From positions 1-64,000 of the forward strand of contig JAUXTN010000008.1 in assembly GCA_030684355.1 (NCBI GenBank): 64,000 bases of DNA. Direction: 5' to 3'. Source of the stretch: Pseudomonadota bacterium. Its GTDB lineage: Bacteria > Myxococcota_A > UBA796 > SXON01. This document shows positions 14,752 to 22,436 of the stretch, one piece after another. How positions within the stretch are numbered: position 1 is the first letter of the stretch; each line of letters starts with the position of its first letter. A model generated the notes under the pieces. It made no database searches. It was not told the DNA's origin and worked only from the letters and a program-made list of their open reading frames with translations. A program made the position numbers and the translations under genes.

Positions 14752-17154
14752 TCACCGCCGCGGCGGACCGGACCCCGGCGGCGCATCGTCGCGCATCCCC
14801 GCGTAGAAGGCCTGGAGCTGGCTCATGACCATGCGGGTCGGCCCGACGACGCGGCGCGCGTTCGGCAGCGACGAGAGGAAGACGCGGCCGTACCACATCT
14901 CGTGGAGCCGGCGGTCGAGGAGGAGGACGGCGCCGCGGTCGGTGCCCGAGCGGATGAGGCGCCCGAAGCCCTGGCGGAGCTTCAGCACGGCCTCGGGGAG
15001 CGACCAGACGCGGAAGGGATCCTCGCCGCGGGCCCGGATGCGCTCGTAGCGGGCCTCCGCGATGGGCTCGGTGGGGACGCGGAACGGGAGGCGCGGGATG
15101 GCGACGAGGCGCAGGCCGTCTCCCCGCACGCTCACGCCCTCCCAGAAGGAGTCGGTGCCGAAGAGCACGGCCCCGCGGTCCTTGCGGAAGTGCTCCAGGA
15201 GGAGGCCCTTGGCGCCCCTGCCCTGGCGGAGGACCGCGTGGCGGCGGCCGATGGCGGCCTCGACGCGGTCTCCGAGGGTGCGCACGGCGTCGTGACTGGT
15301 GCACAGCACGAAGGCGCCGCCGCGGCTGGCCTCGATGGCCTGGACGAGCACGTCGGCGACCGCGTCGAGCCAGCCCGGGGCGTCGGGCGGGGGGAGGTCC
15401 TTCGGGAGCGCGAGGATCGCCTGCTCCTCGTAGTCGAAGGGGCTCGGGTAGGTCTCGAACGCGGCGCCCTCGAGGCCCGTGCGCCCGACGTAGTGGTCGA
15501 TGCGCCCGTTCACCGCGAGGGTCGCGCTGGTGAGGACGGTGGCGAACTGGCGATCGACGAGGAGGTCGCGCAGGAGCGGGGCGACGTCGACCGGGGCGCG
15601 GGCGGCGGCGAGGGAGGCCTTGCCGGGGTCGAGGTAGCGGACCTGGTCGACCTCGTCGTTGAGGAAGGCGCGGGCGTTGACGGCGGCCTCCTCCAGGCGG
15701 CGGCGGGCGCGGCCGAGATCGAGGATGGGCTGGGCGTCCTCCACCTTCACGTCCTCGCCCTCGAGGCCGGCCTGGACCGCGCCGAGCCGGGCGGCGACGC
15801 GCTCCAGGGTGTCCCCGAGGTCCGCGAAGAAGGCGGCGTGCGGCGGATCCCCGCGCACGCGGAAGGGCTGGGACACCTCGTCGCCGAGGGTCTCGAAACC
15901 GATCTTGGCGAGGTCCCGCGCGGCGCTCGCGGCCTGGTGGGCCTCGCTGGAGGCGGCGAACACCTTGGGCCAGCGCGAGCCGAGGCGCTCGAGCGCGCCG
16001 GGGCGGCGGGAGCGGCCGAGGACGGGCATCAGCGCGCGGGTGATGGCGACGGCGGAGACCCGCGCGGCGGAGACGCTGGTGGCGGCCTGCTCGAGGTGGT
16101 GGGCCTCGTCGAGCACGACGCGGTCGAACGCGGGGAGGATGCCGACGCCCTCGGTCTGGCGCTTCACGGAGAGGTCGGAGAGGAGCAGCGCGTGGTTCAC
16201 GACGACGACGTGCGCGGCCGCGGCGGCGCGACGGGCCTGGTAGTAGAAGCACGTGTTGAAGTGGGGGCACCGGGCGCGCAGCGTCTGGTCGGTGTCGCTC
16301 TCGACGCGCTCCCACACGTCCTCGGGGACCTCGAAGCCGAGGTCCGCGATGTCGCCCGAGGCGCTGGTCTTCGCCCACGCCGCGATGGGGACGATGGCCT
16401 CGTCCTGCGCCCCGTCGGCGCCGAGCGCGGCCTGGAGCTTTCGTCGGCAGAGGTAGTTCGTTCGCCCCTTCAGGACGGCGGTGCGCAGCTCCGGGAGGCC
16501 CAGGGCGGCGAGGCCGCGGGTCAGCATCGGGAGGTCGTCCGCGACGAGCTGGGCCTGCAACGTGCGCGTGTAGGTGCTGACGACGACCTTCTTGTCGTTG
16601 GCGAGCGCCCAGAGCGCGGCGGGCACGAGGTAGCCGAGCGACTTGCCGGTGCCGGTGCCGGCCTCGAGGATGACGGGCCCGCCCTCCATGAAGGCGAGGG
16701 CGACGCGCTCGGCCATGGCGAGCTGCCCGGGGCGCGGCTCCCAGCCGGGGAGGAACGTCGGGAGGCCCTCGCGGAAGAAGCGCTCGAGCGCCACGAGGTC
16801 GACCGGGACCTCGCGCTTCTTCAGCGGCTCCACGATCCAGTTGGAGCGGGTGACCGGGCTGTCCACGATGACGAACCCGACGCCGTCCTCGCCGAAGGTC
16901 CCGGCGAGGTGCATGTCGGGGTCGGAGGGGCGCAGATCGCCGCTCGGGTGGTTGTGGATGACCACCTGCCCGGCGCGGGGGCGGGAGCGGAGCGCCAGGA
17001 CGGCGTCTTCCTGGCCGCGCGCGTGGATCTCGATCCGCTCGACGAGGCCCTTGCCGTCGACATCGCCGACCGCGAAGACCTCCATCCCGCCGGCCTCGAC
17101 GATCTCGGCGCGGAGGGCGGCCGCGGCCGGAGGAGTGAAGCGGAGCGCGGACAC
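14752..17154 (-). CDS. DinG/XPD-type helicase with N-terminal RadC-like JAB domain
   Basis: 800 residues from GTG 17154; upstream in-frame sequence runs into the murG promoter region. Residues 1-110 are a JAB/JAMM domain with the RadC-type motif HNHPSGDLRPSDPD (His67, His69, Ser77, Asp80) and Glu25 as possible third element. The helicase follows: Walker A EAGTGTGKS (Lys171), VVLDEAHHLEQ, and C-terminal motifs FGTDSFWEGVSV and QGFGRLIRSGTDRG. Cys residues in NYLC, RARC and FNTC fit the iron-sulfur cluster of the DinG/XPD family, though only three are obvious. It should unwind structured nucleic acids; the JAB part may be a metalloprotease-like or binding module. Confidence 0.9.
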   Translation of the reverse strand: MSALRFTPPAAAALRAEIVEAGGMEVFAVGDVDGKGLVERIEIHARGQEDAVLALRSRPRAGQVVIHNHPSGDLRPSDPDMHLAGTFGEDGVGFVIVDSPVTRSNWIVEPLKKREVPVDLVALERFFREGLPTFLPGWEPRPGQLAMAERVALAFMEGGPVILEAGTGTGKSLGYLVPAALWALANDKKVVVSTYTRTLQAQLVADDLPMLTRGLAALGLPELRTAVLKGRTNYLCRRKLQAALGADGAQDEAIVPIAAWAKTSASGDIADLGFEVPEDVWERVESDTDQTLRARCPHFNTCFYYQARRAAAAAHVVVVNHALLLSDLSVKRQTEGVGILPAFDRVVLDEAHHLEQAATSVSAARVSAVAITRALMPVLGRSRRPGALERLGSRWPKVFAASSEAHQAASAARDLAKIGFETLGDEVSQPFRVRGDPPHAAFFADLGDTLERVAARLGAVQAGLEGEDVKVEDAQPILDLGRARRRLEEAAVNARAFLNDEVDQVRYLDPGKASLAAARAPVDVAPLLRDLLVDRQFATVLTSATLAVNGRIDHYVGRTGLEGAAFETYPSPFDYEEQAILALPKDLPPPDAPGWLDAVADVLVQAIEASRGGAFVLCTSHDAVRTLGDRVEAAIGRRHAVLRQGRGAKGLLLEHFRKDRGAVLFGTDSFWEGVSVRGDGLRLVAIPRLPFRVPTEPIAEARYERIRARGEDPFRVWSLPEAVLKLRQGFGRLIRSGTDRGAVLLLDRRLHEMWYGRVFLSSLPNARRVVGPTRMVMSQLQAFYAGMRDDAPPGSGPPRR

Positions 17155-17248
17155 GGGACGTTCTAACGCGCGGGAATCCGGGGCGGGTCGTCGACGCCGG
17201 GCTCGGCGGGCCGTCCAGGGCTGGGGCCGCCGGTTAGATCGCGACCCC

Positions 17249-18367
17249 ATGGCACACACCGTCATCCTCGCCGGCGGCGGCACCGGCGGGCACGTCTACC
17301 CGGCGCTCGCGATGGGCGACGCCATGCGCGCCCGCGGCCACACCGTCCTCTACTATGGCGACGCCGCGCGGCTCGAAGGGCGCGTCGCCCCCACGCGGGG
17401 CTACCGGTTCCGGGGCGTCGACGCCGCGCAGTTCCCCCGTGCGGGGCTCGCCGCGAAGGTCCGCTTCGCCCTGTCGCTCTGGCGCTCGGTCCTGCAGGCG
17501 CGCCGGCTCCTGAAGGAGGACGGCGCCTCGCTCGTCCTCGGCGTCGGCGGCTACGTGATGGCGCCCACCGTGCTCGCGGCGTGGACGCTCGGCATCCCCG
17601 CCGTCATCCACGAGGCGAACGTCGCCCCGGGGCTCGCCAACCGCCTGTGCGCGCGCGTGGCGAAGCTCGTGCTGCTCACCTACCCGGAGACAGCCGCGCG
17701 GCTCCCCGGCACCGCGGAGAAGCAGGTGGTGGGCTGCCCGGTGAACCCCACCGTGCTCACCAGCGACCGCTACGCCGCGGCCGACCGCTACGGCTTCGAC
17801 CCCGCGCGGCCCGTGCTCGTCGCGGTCGGCGGCTCCCTCGGCGCGGCGAAGCTCAACGAGCTGACGATCGCGCTGGCGCGGGATCCGGCGCGCGCGTTCC
17901 AGCTCCTCCACGTGACCGGGCCGCGCTACGAGGCCGAGGTCACCGCGGCGTACGGGACCCCCCTCCCCGAGGGCGTCGCGCTCCGCGGCTACGAGGACCG
18001 CATGGCGGACGCCTTCGCGGTCGCCGACCTCGTGTTGTGCCGCTCCGGGTCGAGCACCCTCGCCGAGCTGTGCGCCGTCGGGTGCGCCTCCGTGCTCCTG
18101 CCCTCGCCGAACGTCACGGACAACCACCAGGAAGAGAACGCGCGTGGGCTCGAGCGCGCGGGCGCCGCCGAGGTGGTCGTCGAGGCCGGGATGGACGTCG
18201 CGGCGGTCTCCGCGAAGATCCGGGCGTTGATGGCGGATGCCCCGCGCCGCACCGCCATGGCGCAAGCCGCGCGGAAGCTGGCCCGGTTGGAGGTCGCGGA
18301 GGAGGTCGCGACGATGCTCGAAGCGCGCTTCGTCGCGCCCGCGGCCCCGCACCCCTCGCCCACCTGA
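17249..18367 (+). CDS. murG: UDP-GlcNAc:undecaprenyl-PP-MurNAc-pentapeptide transferase
   Basis: 372 residues, close to the family's 355. The N-terminal glycine-rich loop LAGGGTGGHVYPALA, GVGGYVMAPTVLAAWTLGIPAVIHEANVAPG and the C-terminal donor site SGSSTLAEL, DNHQEENA are all conserved. MurG adds GlcNAc to lipid I to make lipid II on the inner face of the cytoplasmic membrane. Unusually, no ftsW, murC or other division-cluster gene surrounds it; it is divergent from the helicase with 94 bases between starts, and followed by a 243-base gap filled with hairpins. So it is probably transcribed alone. Confidence 0.95.
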   Translation: MAHTVILAGGGTGGHVYPALAMGDAMRARGHTVLYYGDAARLEGRVAPTRGYRFRGVDAAQFPRAGLAAKVRFALSLWRSVLQARRLLKEDGASLVLGVGGYVMAPTVLAAWTLGIPAVIHEANVAPGLANRLCARVAKLVLLTYPETAARLPGTAEKQVVGCPVNPTVLTSDRYAAADRYGFDPARPVLVAVGGSLGAAKLNELTIALARDPARAFQLLHVTGPRYEAEVTAAYGTPLPEGVALRGYEDRMADAFAVADLVLCRSGSSTLAELCAVGCASVLLPSPNVTDNHQEENARGLERAGAAEVVVEAGMDVAAVSAKIRALMADAPRRTAMAQAARKLARLEVAEEVATMLEARFVAPAAPHPSPT

Positions 18368-18396
18368 CGGATCGCCTCCCGGGGGCGCGCGATCCG
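18368..18396 (+). terminator. GC-rich hairpin directly after murG
   Basis: CGGATCGC (18368-18375) pairs with GCGATCCG (18389-18396), beginning at the base after the murG stop. There is no U tract, so it may be a terminator in a genome that uses few U tracts, or a 3'-end stabiliser. Confidence 0.5.
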
Positions 18397-18458
18397 ACGG
18401 GTTAGCTGGTAGCCAGGCCGGCTAGCGCACGGCCCCTCAATTATTATCGGTCGGCGAA

Positions 18459-18523
18459 GCTCCGTTTGCTTCGCGCCTCCGTGTTCGCGCCCAGCGCAAA
18501 CGCGGAGGCACTCGAAACGGAGC
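18459..18523. repeat. Large two-part inverted repeat (65 bases)
   Basis: Outer arms GCTCCGTTT (18459-18467) and AAACGGAGC (18515-18523) enclose an almost unbroken 16-pair stem, 18475-18490 with 18494-18509, closed by a three-base loop CCA. One position pairs G-T and one is a C/A mismatch. It lies just after the only AT-rich patch of the gap (TTATTAT, 18441-18447). It could be a structured RNA, a palindromic mobile-element relic or a protein-binding site. Confidence 0.7.
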
Positions 18524-18535
18524 CGCCTCCGGATC

Positions 18536-18579
18536 GCCGTTCTTTCAGCGCGTTCTTGCGAACGTGCTGAAAGAACGGC
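18536..18579. repeat. Near-perfect 44-base hairpin
   Basis: GCCGTTCTTTCAGC (18536-18549) pairs with GCTGAAAGAACGGC (18566-18579), continues through a G-T pair and CGTTC/GAACG, and closes on loop TTGC (18556-18559), making a 20-pair stem. It ends 31 bases before the next start codon and has no T tract, so a classic intrinsic terminator is unlikely. Confidence 0.75.
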
Positions 18580-18610
18580 TAGGCTCCCCTGTCCCTGGAG
18601 ACCCGGGAAG

Positions 18611-19690
18611 ATGCTCCCCCTGCTGTTGCTCGCCTCCCTCGCGTCCGCCCAGGACACGCCGCCCGCTCCGCCCGCCGCTCCACCCGCCCCGTCGGACGCC
18701 CCCGCCGCGCCGCCGGCGGAGGTGCTCGCCGTGCCCGCCGGGGCCCCGGGCGCCACGGATCCGGCCCCCGTGCTGGTCTCCTACACGCCGACGGTCCTCT
18801 TCCCGATCCGCGCCGCCAACCTCGGCATCGCGGAGGTGCGCGCCGCGGAGGTCCTCTTCCGGCGCCGCTACGAGGTCGCGTCCGGGCAGGTGCCGTTCGA
18901 CGAGGAGCGGGTCCGCGCCGCGATCACCGCGAGCGACGACAAGGGCCTCTACGCCGCGTGCCAGGTGCTCGCGTGCACCCGCTGGATCACGATCGACCTC
19001 GTGCGGCTCGACAAGGAGATCTTCGTCACCGCGATCGAGCGGGACGGCGCCGCCCTCGTCACCCAGCGCATCGAGACCGTCGCCGCCAGCCTCGACGCCT
19101 TGCCGAGCACGTTCGACCGGCTCGCGCGCGCGCTCGCCACGCGGACCCCCATCGAGAAGATCCCCGCGGCCCAGGCGCCGCCGGCCTCCACGGCGAGCGC
19201 CCCGACCACCGAGCCGACGACGGCCCCGTCGAAGCCCGCGCGCCGCGGCCCCGTGAGCCTCCCCGGCTTCAAGTTCGGCGTCCTCGGCGCGTTGTGGCCG
19301 GGCTTCGGGCTCTCGCTCACGCACGCGTTCAACTGGCGCCTGGAGAACAAGGACAAGTTCTTCGAGCTCTCCACGGGCTTCACCTTCCCGCTCGAGCTCA
19401 CCGCGGACCGCACGTTCGGCATGGTGTTCGCCGAGGTCGGCCTCTCGCACATCTTCCCGTCGACCGGCGGCACGGCGTTCTACGCCGGCGGCGGCTTCGG
19501 CCCGCGCATCGGCGGCTACGACGACACCGGGATCGGCGTCGGCGTGTACGGCCAGGGCGGCGTGATGTTCGGCCGCCTGTCGAACACCCGGGCGTACCTC
19601 CAGCTCAAGCTCGGGGGGGACGCCTTCACCGGCTACGTCGAGCCCTACGTGATCAGCTACGCGGGGATGGAAACGGGGGTCGCGTTCTAG
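18611..19690 (+). CDS. Exported protein of unknown function, Pro-rich N-terminus, beta-rich C-terminus
   Basis: 359 residues. MLPLLLLASLASA is a short signal peptide, followed by a Pro/Ala linker. The middle part (about 50-175) is an alpha/beta segment (VLFPIRAANLGIAEVRAAEVLF, CQVLACTRWITIDLVRL) that resembles nucleotide-independent binding folds seen in periplasmic proteins. A second Thr/Pro/Ala linker leads to a C-terminal domain with Gly/aromatic strands (GFKFGVLGALWPGFGLS, FYAGGGFGPRIGG, GVYGQGGVMFG) typical of a small outer-membrane beta-barrel. It lies alone after the hairpin-rich gap. I do not recognise the family; barrel assignment is by pattern only. Confidence 0.75.
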   Translation: MLPLLLLASLASAQDTPPAPPAAPPAPSDAPAAPPAEVLAVPAGAPGATDPAPVLVSYTPTVLFPIRAANLGIAEVRAAEVLFRRRYEVASGQVPFDEERVRAAITASDDKGLYAACQVLACTRWITIDLVRLDKEIFVTAIERDGAALVTQRIETVAASLDALPSTFDRLARALATRTPIEKIPAAQAPPASTASAPTTEPTTAPSKPARRGPVSLPGFKFGVLGALWPGFGLSLTHAFNWRLENKDKFFELSTGFTFPLELTADRTFGMVFAEVGLSHIFPSTGGTAFYAGGGFGPRIGGYDDTGIGVGVYGQGGVMFGRLSNTRAYLQLKLGGDAFTGYVEPYVISYAGMETGVAF

Positions 19691-19854
19691 AGAGTGTCCG
19701 TGCCCGCCCCGCGCGCGCGCCCGGCATCCTCTCCGCGAGGTCCCCGGCCTCTCCTGTCGCAGCCGCGGTGGCGCTTGTCCGCGGCGACGCGGTCGCCACA
19801 CTGTCGTCGGGCGCGCTCGTGTGGACCCCCTCGGGGGCCGGCGGGCGCCCCGCG

Positions 19855-19860
19855 TGGAGG
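19855..19860 (+). promoter_or_regulatory. Shine-Dalgarno TGGAGG deciding a GTG start
   Basis: TGGAGG followed by five bases and GTG 19866. It supports that start over the in-frame GTG at 19821 and the ATG at 19884. Confidence 0.7.
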
Positions 19861-19865
19861 CGCCA

Positions 19866-21011
19866 GTGCGTCCGATTTCCCACATGGTCCGGAGCGCCTT
19901 CGCGAACGCGAACGTGCTCGAAGACGCCGGCTGCAGCCAGAACCCCCGCGTCCTGAAGCGGCTGCTCGGCCCGGCCCTGCGCGGCCTCCTGTTCCAGCGC
20001 GGCAAGAACGGCGACGAGACCGAGATGGACGCGCGCCACGACGCCTGCTTCACGTGGACCTACACCCACGACGCCCCGGCGATGCGCGCGCTCCTCAATA
20101 CGGCCCGCCGCGGCCAGTGGGATCCCCTCGTCGACCTCGACTGGTCGCTGTCGGTGGACCCCCTCGACCCCGAGCGCCCCTTCGTCGACGAGCGGGCCTC
20201 CCCGCTCCAGGAGGTGCCCGGCTTCTCGGCCCTCGACCCGCGCACCAAGCGCCTCCACCAGCGGGATCTCCTCGCCTGGAGCCTCTCCCAGTTCCTCCAC
20301 GGCGAGCAGGGCGCGCTCTATGTCGCGTGCCAGCTCACCGAGGCCGTCAGCTGGACCGACGCGAAGCTCTTCGGCTCCACCCAGGTCGTCGACGAGGGGC
20401 GCCACGTCGAGGTCTTCGACCGGTACCTCGCGGAGAAGCTGGAGAAGCGCTACCCGATCAACGACAACCTCTACGTCATGCTCGACGCGCTGATGACCGA
20501 CCGCCGGTGGGACCTGAAGTTCCTCGGCATGCAGGTCATCATCGAGGGGCTCGCGCTCGGCGCGTTCGGCACCCTGCGGACCTACACCCACGAGCCGCTC
20601 CTGCGCGAGCTGTTGCGACGGGTCATCACCGACGAGGCCCGCCACGTCCACTTCGGCGTGCTCGCCCTCCAGCGCACCTACGCCGACCTCCCCGAGCCGG
20701 ACCGCCACGAGCGCGAGGACTGGGCGTACGAGATGTGCGTCCTGTTGCGAAACCGCTTCCTGGCGCACGAGTTCTACGACGAACACTGGGCGCACCGCAT
20801 GGGGCGCCGCTCCTGGAACCGGGCGATGCTCGAGAGCCAGTACATGAGCCGCTTCCGCGACACGATGTTCCGGCGCATCGTGCCGAACCTCAAGCGCATC
20901 GGGCTCCTCTCCGCGCGGATCCGGCCCCGCTACGAGCGGCTCGGGCTCCTCACGTGGGAGCACGAGCGCGCGGCCCCCGACCTCACCATCGAGGAGATGG
21001 TCGAGGGGTAG
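19866..21011 (+). CDS. Ferritin-like di-iron protein (AurF-like)
   Basis: 381 residues from GTG 19866. A complete di-iron carboxylate ligand set is visible: Glu147 (HGEQGA), Glu177 and His180 (DEGRH), Glu227 (IIEGLA), Glu257 and His260 (DEARHVHFG). Two EXXH motifs and this spacing match the ferritin-like oxygenases that include AurF-type N-oxygenases and related long-chain proteins. Such enzymes activate O2 to oxidise amines or C-H bonds. No biosynthetic partner is adjacent: the gene upstream is an exported protein and the one downstream is convergent. Di-iron chemistry is well supported; the substrate is unknown. Confidence 0.85.
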   Translation: MRPISHMVRSAFANANVLEDAGCSQNPRVLKRLLGPALRGLLFQRGKNGDETEMDARHDACFTWTYTHDAPAMRALLNTARRGQWDPLVDLDWSLSVDPLDPERPFVDERASPLQEVPGFSALDPRTKRLHQRDLLAWSLSQFLHGEQGALYVACQLTEAVSWTDAKLFGSTQVVDEGRHVEVFDRYLAEKLEKRYPINDNLYVMLDALMTDRRWDLKFLGMQVIIEGLALGAFGTLRTYTHEPLLRELLRRVITDEARHVHFGVLALQRTYADLPEPDRHEREDWAYEMCVLLRNRFLAHEFYDEHWAHRMGRRSWNRAMLESQYMSRFRDTMFRRIVPNLKRIGLLSARIRPRYERLGLLTWEHERAAPDLTIEEMVEG

Positions 21012-21023
21012 GTACGCAAGCGG

Positions 21024-21035
21024 CTGTAGCTACAG
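21024..21035. promoter_or_regulatory. 12-base palindrome between convergent genes
   Basis: CTGTAGCTACAG is a perfect palindrome between the AurF-like gene and the copper-protein gene. It contains the minus-strand stop codon. It may be coincidence or part of a bidirectional terminator. Confidence 0.3.
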
Positions 21036-22382
21036 GACGATCCCGAACACGCCAAGGCACATCTCGTCGAGGGTCGACTCGCCCAGGTACACGTCGGCGG
21101 GCGCGCTCAGGCCGGCGTCCTCCAGGGCCGTGCGCACGCCCGGGTTGTCGAGCGTGTTGTCGTAGGTGCACCGGAGCCGGAGCGTGTCGCCGCCGCGGAG
21201 GACGGGCACCTCGTCGAGCGGGGCGTCGTAGGCGTAGCCGCGCTGCCAGTTGAAGTCCCAGCGCGGGGTCTGCACGAGGCACTCGGTGGCGGGCTCGTCG
21301 CCCTCCGGGGCCGCGTGGTCGACCTGTACGAGCATGTCGGTGCCGACGTAGTGCATGTGGGTGCCGGCCATGAAGATCTGGTAGGTGCCGGAGCCGCGCG
21401 GGAAGTCGTAGGTGATGGACTCGACGTGATCGGGCACGTCCGCGGGGATGCGGAACTCGGCGCGGGCGCCGCGGTCGTTGACGCCCCGATCGAGGCCCTC
21501 GATGGAGCTGGACGCGTTGCCGAGCAGGGCGAGCACGGCCTCGCGGCCCGGGGGCGTCTCGGTGAGGCGGAGCTGGACGGCGGTGGAGTCGGGCTCCGCG
21601 ACCTCGCCGAGCGGGTGGTAGTGGATCTGCATCACGAGGCGCGACCCGGCGTCGAGCGCGATGCCCGTTCCCTCGGGCGCCTCGAACGGGAACGCGCCGG
21701 GGGCCCACGCGCCGAGGAGGGCGCCGCCGCCGCCGGAGAGGCCGCTCCCGCCGAAGCAGTCGTAGGTGCCGTCCGCTCCGACGAGGTTGGCGCCCTGGCC
21801 GTCGGGGTCGGCGAAGACGAGCACGTGGTGCACGACCTCGGCGTTGCCCGGCACCACCTGGAGGCCGGTGAGCCAGGCGTCCGCGGTGAGCTGGGGGTCG
21901 AGCGAGAAGCAGCGGAACTCGTCGGTGGTGCCGGAGGTGACGTACGGGAGGGCCGGGGCGACCTCCATCGTGGGGTCCGTCAGGCCGAGCTCGACCGGCG
22001 CGGGGAGCTCGGCGGCGGCGCTCGGATCTCCCTCGGGGGCGTCGGCGTCGGCCCAGGCGCGGAGCCGTTCCTTCTCGTCGGCGGAGAGCCGGATGTCGTC
22101 CTTGAAGCCGTGGCGGGGCGCGCACTCGGCGGTCGTCTCGGCGCCCCAGGGCGGCATGGTGCCGGCCTCCACCGCGGCGGCCATGCTGGCGGCCATCGGC
22201 GCGGCGGCGGCGTAGTCGTCGAGCGCGAACGGCGCGACCCCGCCGGCGACGTGGCACGAGCCGCAGTGCTCCTGCACGATCGGGGCGATGTCGGCGTGCC
22301 AGGTGGGGGCGTCTTCCGCGGCGGCGGGGGCCGGGGCACCCGGGCCGCCGTCACACGCGGCGAGGAGGGAGAGCAGCAGCAT
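21030..22382 (-). CDS. Lipoprotein with cytochrome c motif and copper type II monooxygenase-like domain
   Basis: 450 residues. MLLLSLLAAC is a compact lipoprotein signal (Cys10). A single heme site CGSCH (Cys40, Cys43, His44) with AGTMPPWGAE as likely Met ligand marks a small cytochrome c domain (to about 120). The rest resembles peptidylglycine monooxygenase-like copper proteins: VVHHVLVFAD supplies a His pair, MQIHYHPLGE a His-x-His, and GTHMHYVGTDM later His/Met residues. Fusions of this kind occur in secreted myxobacterial proteins. An extracytoplasmic redox reaction, with the heme delivering electrons to copper, is plausible. The copper ligands should be checked by alignment. Confidence 0.82.
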   Translation of the reverse strand: MLLLSLLAACDGGPGAPAPAAAEDAPTWHADIAPIVQEHCGSCHVAGGVAPFALDDYAAAAPMAASMAAAVEAGTMPPWGAETTAECAPRHGFKDDIRLSADEKERLRAWADADAPEGDPSAAAELPAPVELGLTDPTMEVAPALPYVTSGTTDEFRCFSLDPQLTADAWLTGLQVVPGNAEVVHHVLVFADPDGQGANLVGADGTYDCFGGSGLSGGGGALLGAWAPGAFPFEAPEGTGIALDAGSRLVMQIHYHPLGEVAEPDSTAVQLRLTETPPGREAVLALLGNASSSIEGLDRGVNDRGARAEFRIPADVPDHVESITYDFPRGSGTYQIFMAGTHMHYVGTDMLVQVDHAAPEGDEPATECLVQTPRWDFNWQRGYAYDAPLDEVPVLRGGDTLRLRCTYDNTLDNPGVRTALEDAGLSAPADVYLGESTLDEMCLGVFGIVL

Positions 22383-22436
22383 CGTGGACCTCTGCAGGGT
22401 GAGAACCGCGAGCTGGCGCGGGTCGAAAGACGAGCT

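Noticed and set aside
12110-16378. A 1422-residue fusion of the RlmB-like protein with upstream sequence
   Set aside because: The upstream part overlaps the MscS and helicase genes, which have strong family motifs in their own frames.
18459-18579. Insertion sequence with terminal inverted repeats
   Set aside because: There is no transposase frame between the arms and no target-site duplication is visible; the elements are too short.
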